From a virus, in IMG/VR virus record IMGVR_UViG_3300042564_002132, positions 1 to 25,066 of that record: a stretch of DNA of 25,066 bases; one strand, 5' to 3'. The notes under the pieces were generated by a model. The model was given only the letters and a program-made list of their open reading frames with translations. It was not told the DNA's origin and did no database searches. Of the stretch, positions 22,520 through 25,066 are shown piece by piece (the stretch's first letter is position 1; each line of letters starts with the position of its first letter). The position numbers were made by a program, and so were the translations under genes.

Positions 22520-22556
22520 CCCGGCGGCGCGGAGTTCGTAGCTCCGCGCCGCCGGG
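22520..22556 (+). terminator. Perfect 15-bp G+C hairpin between the OB-like and redoxin genes
   Basis: CCCGGCGGCGCGGAG (22520-22534) is exactly complementary to 22542-22556 with a 7-nt loop, 10 nt after the stop codon. This is the strongest hairpin in the window. It lacks a U-tract; it may terminate part of the transcripts or protect the 3' end of the upstream mRNA. Confidence 0.65.
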
Positions 22557-22605
22557 ACTTCACCCACCCATCCCCTGTCTGAGAGTTTGAGGAGGTCCCC
22601 CAAGT

Positions 22606-22857
22606 ATGCCCGATGTTTTGGTGTTCGAGTCGGCTGCCTGCCAGTCCTGCAAAGCGACTGAGCGTTGGTTGCAGTCGCGCGGTATCGAGTTCACCGCGGT
22701 GCGTGTCGACACTTTGCCGCAGGTTGGCGAGAAGTTGCGCGCCGCCGGCCACATGTCGCTGCCCGTCGTCAGCGTCACGCGTGAGGACGGCGGCATCGCA
22801 CAGTGGGAGGGGCACCGCCCGTCCATGCTGGAGATGGTGCTCGGGGGTGCGGCGTGA
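22606..22857 (+). CDS. NrdH-like glutaredoxin/thioredoxin-fold redoxin (83 aa)
   Basis: A small thiol redox protein. The CQSC motif (Cys12-Cys15, in SAACQSCKATERWL) follows the first strand, and the cis-Pro segment LPVVSV and the WEGHRPS loop complete the thioredoxin fold; the length is typical for NrdH (75-85 residues). NrdH proteins donate electrons to class Ib ribonucleotide reductase and so favour dNTP supply during phage replication. No reductase gene is in this window, so it may serve the host enzyme. A strong GAGGAGG ribosome site lies 12 nt before the ATG, and the stop overlaps the primase GTG. Confidence 0.85.
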   Translation: MPDVLVFESAACQSCKATERWLQSRGIEFTAVRVDTLPQVGEKLRAAGHMSLPVVSVTREDGGIAQWEGHRPSMLEMVLGGAA

Positions 22858-25066
22858 ATTTCGCTGACCTTCTGACTGATGCTCTCGGCTACACGGCCGA
22901 CGAGTGTGTGTCGATTTCTACCGCGGCTCCCGGTTCGCAGTTCCGTAGCGTGGTGGTCCCGGTTATCGAGGCCGTGGCGCTGGTGGAGTCGCTAGGCTCG
23001 ACCGTGAGCGTCTATCACAGCGTCAACGCCGTTACGTGCGGCGGTGGTTCTGGCCGCGGCGGCGTCGATGACGTGACGCGGTTGGCCGCGGCGGTGGTGG
23101 ATCTCGACGTCAAGCCCGGCGGCTGCCGGGACCTTCGGCATGCCCGCGAGATCCTGGCCGGCATTGCAGCTCTGATCGGTGCGCCGTCCGCGGTGGTGCG
23201 CTCCGGCGGTGGGCTGCATGGCTACTGGTCGATTTCCGACGGGCAGATCGGCTCCGACGCGGACCGCGCCCGCGCGGTGTCGCTGTTGAAGCGGTTCGGC
23301 GATATGTGCCGGCGGGTCGCGCGTGAGCATGGCGCGGAGATTGACAGCGTGTTCGATCTGGCGCGGGTGATGCGCACGCCGGGCAGCTGGAATATCAAGT
23401 CGGCGCCGCCGGAGTTGGTGGTGGCGGAGATGGCTCCGGGCGAGGCGTTGACGGTGGCGGGGTTGTCGTCGCTTCTCGACCGTCTTGGGGTGGCGGCGCC
23501 GGAGCCGGTGTCGACGCTCACGGTGGAGCAGACGTGGGCCGCCATGCCAACTAAGGATTGCGACTACGCAAAGCAGGCACGGGCAGGTTGGCGTGACGAT
23601 GTGCCGACTGAGGGCCGTCATCAGTGGCTGTTGTCGCAGATGGTGCGGGTTGCGGCGATGAAGCGTCGCGGCTGCCTCACCGCGGCCGGCGTGGAGTCGT
23701 CGAGGTCCGCGGTGGCGGCCCGGTTCCGGGTGTTGTGCGCGGACCGCGATGTGCCCGCTCCGGAGGTTCCTGACGCGATCGAGTGGGGCGAGAATCTCGT
23801 CGCCGGAATGTCCGATGAGGAGGTGCACGCCGAGTTGGGCGGGCACGCGCACCTGGAAGACCTTCTGGCTGACGGCCCGGTAACCGTGGAGGACGCGGTT
23901 ACCGAGGTTTCGGAGCTGTTCGCCATGCGTGATGACGAGGGCGTCGATGATGGTGGCGAGGTCGACGAGTCCGACCTGGCCCCCAACGCGGGGACGGTGC
24001 CGCGCACCGATGACGGCGCCGCAATGCTGGTTGTCCGCAGCTGGAAGGGCAACCTGCTGTTCGCGCCGGATCTGAACCGGTGGCTGATCTGGGACGGGTC
24101 GCGCTGGCGTCTGCGCCCCGACGATTCGCCCGCGTACATCGCGGTGCGTAGAACCATCCGCGCAATCAGGGCAGGAGCAGACGTGGGCGTGTTGGCGTGG
24201 CAGCGTCAGTTGCAGTCGGCAAGCAAGATTTCCGGTGTGGCGGCCCTGGTTCGCCGCGATCCGGCGATCCACACTTCGGCCGATGATCTGGACTCGAACG
24301 GGTGGATTCTCAACGCGCCCAACGGTCTGATCTGTCTGCGGTCAGGTGACGTGTCTCCGGCTGATCCGGCTGCGCGGTGCACACTGTCGACGGGTGTTCC
24401 GGTCGATCCGGACATGGCGACCCCGAGGTTCCTCGAGTTCATGGACCGCACGTTCGGCGGCGACGCTGAGCTGATCTCCTATATCCAGCGGTGGGCCGGC
24501 AAGTCGGCTATCGGTGAGATGACGTCGCAGACGGCGGCTTTTTGCAACGGTGAGGGAGCCAACGGTAAGTCCGTACTCGTCGAGGTTCTGGCTGGTGTGC
24601 TCGGCGAGTACGCGGCGATCATGCCGCCGGACTTCCTCCTCGCTGATCGTGGCGACCGCCACGAGACGGAGATCGCCCGTCTGCGCGGGGTGCGACTGGC
24701 GGTGGCGTCTGAGGTCAACGGCGGCAACGGCGGTTCCTGGGATGAGACCAAGCTCAAGGCCCTCACGGGTGACGGCACGCTGATCGGGCGCGCTATGCGT
24801 CAGGATCACTTCGAGTTCACGAACCGGCTAACCCTCTGGATCACTGGCAACCACATGCCGGTGGTTAAGTCCGGAGGGCACAGCTTCTGGCGGCGGCTGC
24901 GCCGCATCCCGTTTAACTACATCGTGCCGGTGTCGGAGCAGAAAGAGGGCCTGGCGGATAGCCTCATCGCCTCAGAGGGTCCGGGCATTCTGTGGTGGAT
25001 CGTTCAGGGTGCGTTGAACTTTCAGCGGTTCGGCGACGCTGACCCGCCGGCGGTGTTGGAGGCAAC
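22854..25066 (+). CDS. Primase-polymerase (AEP) fused to D5/SF3 helicase (partial, cut at right end)
   Basis: A replicative primase-helicase of which 737 codons are visible. The GTG start overlaps the redoxin stop in a GTGA junction. The N-terminal archaeo-eukaryotic primase domain shows Asp83-x-Asp85 (AAVVDLDVKPGG), the SGGGLHGYW motif (His122) and Asp168 (DSVFDLARVMRTPGSWN). A linker leads to a D5_N-like domain (about 390-520, GNLLFAPDLNRWLIWDGSRW). The SF3 helicase follows with Walker A GEGANGKS (566-573), Walker B region RLAVASEVNGG and motif C LTLWITGNHMP. The final helicase segment is missing. It should unwind and prime the phage origin and is the main replication protein in view. Confidence 0.92.
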   Translation, partial: MNFADLLTDALGYTADECVSISTAAPGSQFRSVVVPVIEAVALVESLGSTVSVYHSVNAVTCGGGSGRGGVDDVTRLAAAVVDLDVKPGGCRDLRHAREILAGIAALIGAPSAVVRSGGGLHGYWSISDGQIGSDADRARAVSLLKRFGDMCRRVAREHGAEIDSVFDLARVMRTPGSWNIKSAPPELVVAEMAPGEALTVAGLSSLLDRLGVAAPEPVSTLTVEQTWAAMPTKDCDYAKQARAGWRDDVPTEGRHQWLLSQMVRVAAMKRRGCLTAAGVESSRSAVAARFRVLCADRDVPAPEVPDAIEWGENLVAGMSDEEVHAELGGHAHLEDLLADGPVTVEDAVTEVSELFAMRDDEGVDDGGEVDESDLAPNAGTVPRTDDGAAMLVVRSWKGNLLFAPDLNRWLIWDGSRWRLRPDDSPAYIAVRRTIRAIRAGADVGVLAWQRQLQSASKISGVAALVRRDPAIHTSADDLDSNGWILNAPNGLICLRSGDVSPADPAARCTLSTGVPVDPDMATPRFLEFMDRTFGGDAELISYIQRWAGKSAIGEMTSQTAAFCNGEGANGKSVLVEVLAGVLGEYAAIMPPDFLLADRGDRHETEIARLRGVRLAVASEVNGGNGGSWDETKLKALTGDGTLIGRAMRQDHFEFTNRLTLWITGNHMPVVKSGGHSFWRRLRRIPFNYIVPVSEQKEGLADSLIASEGPGILWWIVQGALNFQRFGDADPPAVLEA

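Noticed and set aside
22992-24272. 426-codon open frame on the minus strand
   Set aside because: It lies wholly opposite the primase-helicase gene, whose motifs are unmistakable; the antisense product is Arg/His-rich and unlike a folded protein.

Overview
The window is a piece of a tailed-phage genome (siphovirus-type, prophage or free phage) from a G+C-rich actinobacterial host such as Gordonia, Rhodococcus or Mycobacterium. The evidence is the gene order (HNH, small and large terminase, portal, MuF-like, scaffold, capsid, connectors, major tail protein, frameshifted chaperones, tape measure, minor tail proteins), strongly G+C-biased codon use, tightly packed ATGA/GTGA/TGATG gene junctions, GTG and TTG starts, and protein types familiar from actinophages. 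These include a Gp37-like tail protein, a collagen-like minor tail protein and a tape measure with an NlpC/P60-like segment. No integrase, repressor, lysis gene or tRNA is visible in the window.

Layout. Positions 1-18870 are read leftward (minus strand). In transcription order they hold an orphan DNA methyltransferase, a small hypothetical gene, a possible 21-residue membrane peptide, an HNH endonuclease, a 170-bp gap that may carry packaging or regulatory sites, and then the packaging, head, connector and tail genes. This series runs off the left end inside a collagen-like minor tail protein. Positions 18871-20041 are a 1.17-kb gene-free divergent region. Positions 20042-25066 are read rightward and hold the replication arm: an HTH-like protein, a 59-residue CxC protein, a Cas4/RecB-type exonuclease, a conserved small protein that may bind ssDNA, an NrdH-like redoxin, and a primase-polymerase fused to a D5/SF3 helicase that is cut by the right end.

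Most notable: the divergent region contains what looks like a replication origin. Two identical direct copies of AGTTATCCACAGGCT, each with a perfect DnaA box, flank a 28-bp perfect inverted repeat. Eight AGGGCAG/AGGGCAC heptamers are arranged nearly mirror-symmetrically around a 94-bp A+T-rich core, with spacings of 9, 31 and 10 or 21 bp. An origin here would suit the primase-helicase arm that begins about 0.4 kb away.

Two dispersed site families may link the arms. A perfect 25-bp element occurs once facing left, upstream of the methyltransferase/late arm, and once facing right, upstream of the Cas4-like gene. A CTAAAACAG-type element occurs three times in phased tandem before the terminase genes and once before the right arm, each time pointing in the direction of transcription. 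G+C-rich hairpins without U-tracts sit at most module junctions. All functional assignments come from reading motifs and context; no database search was possible.
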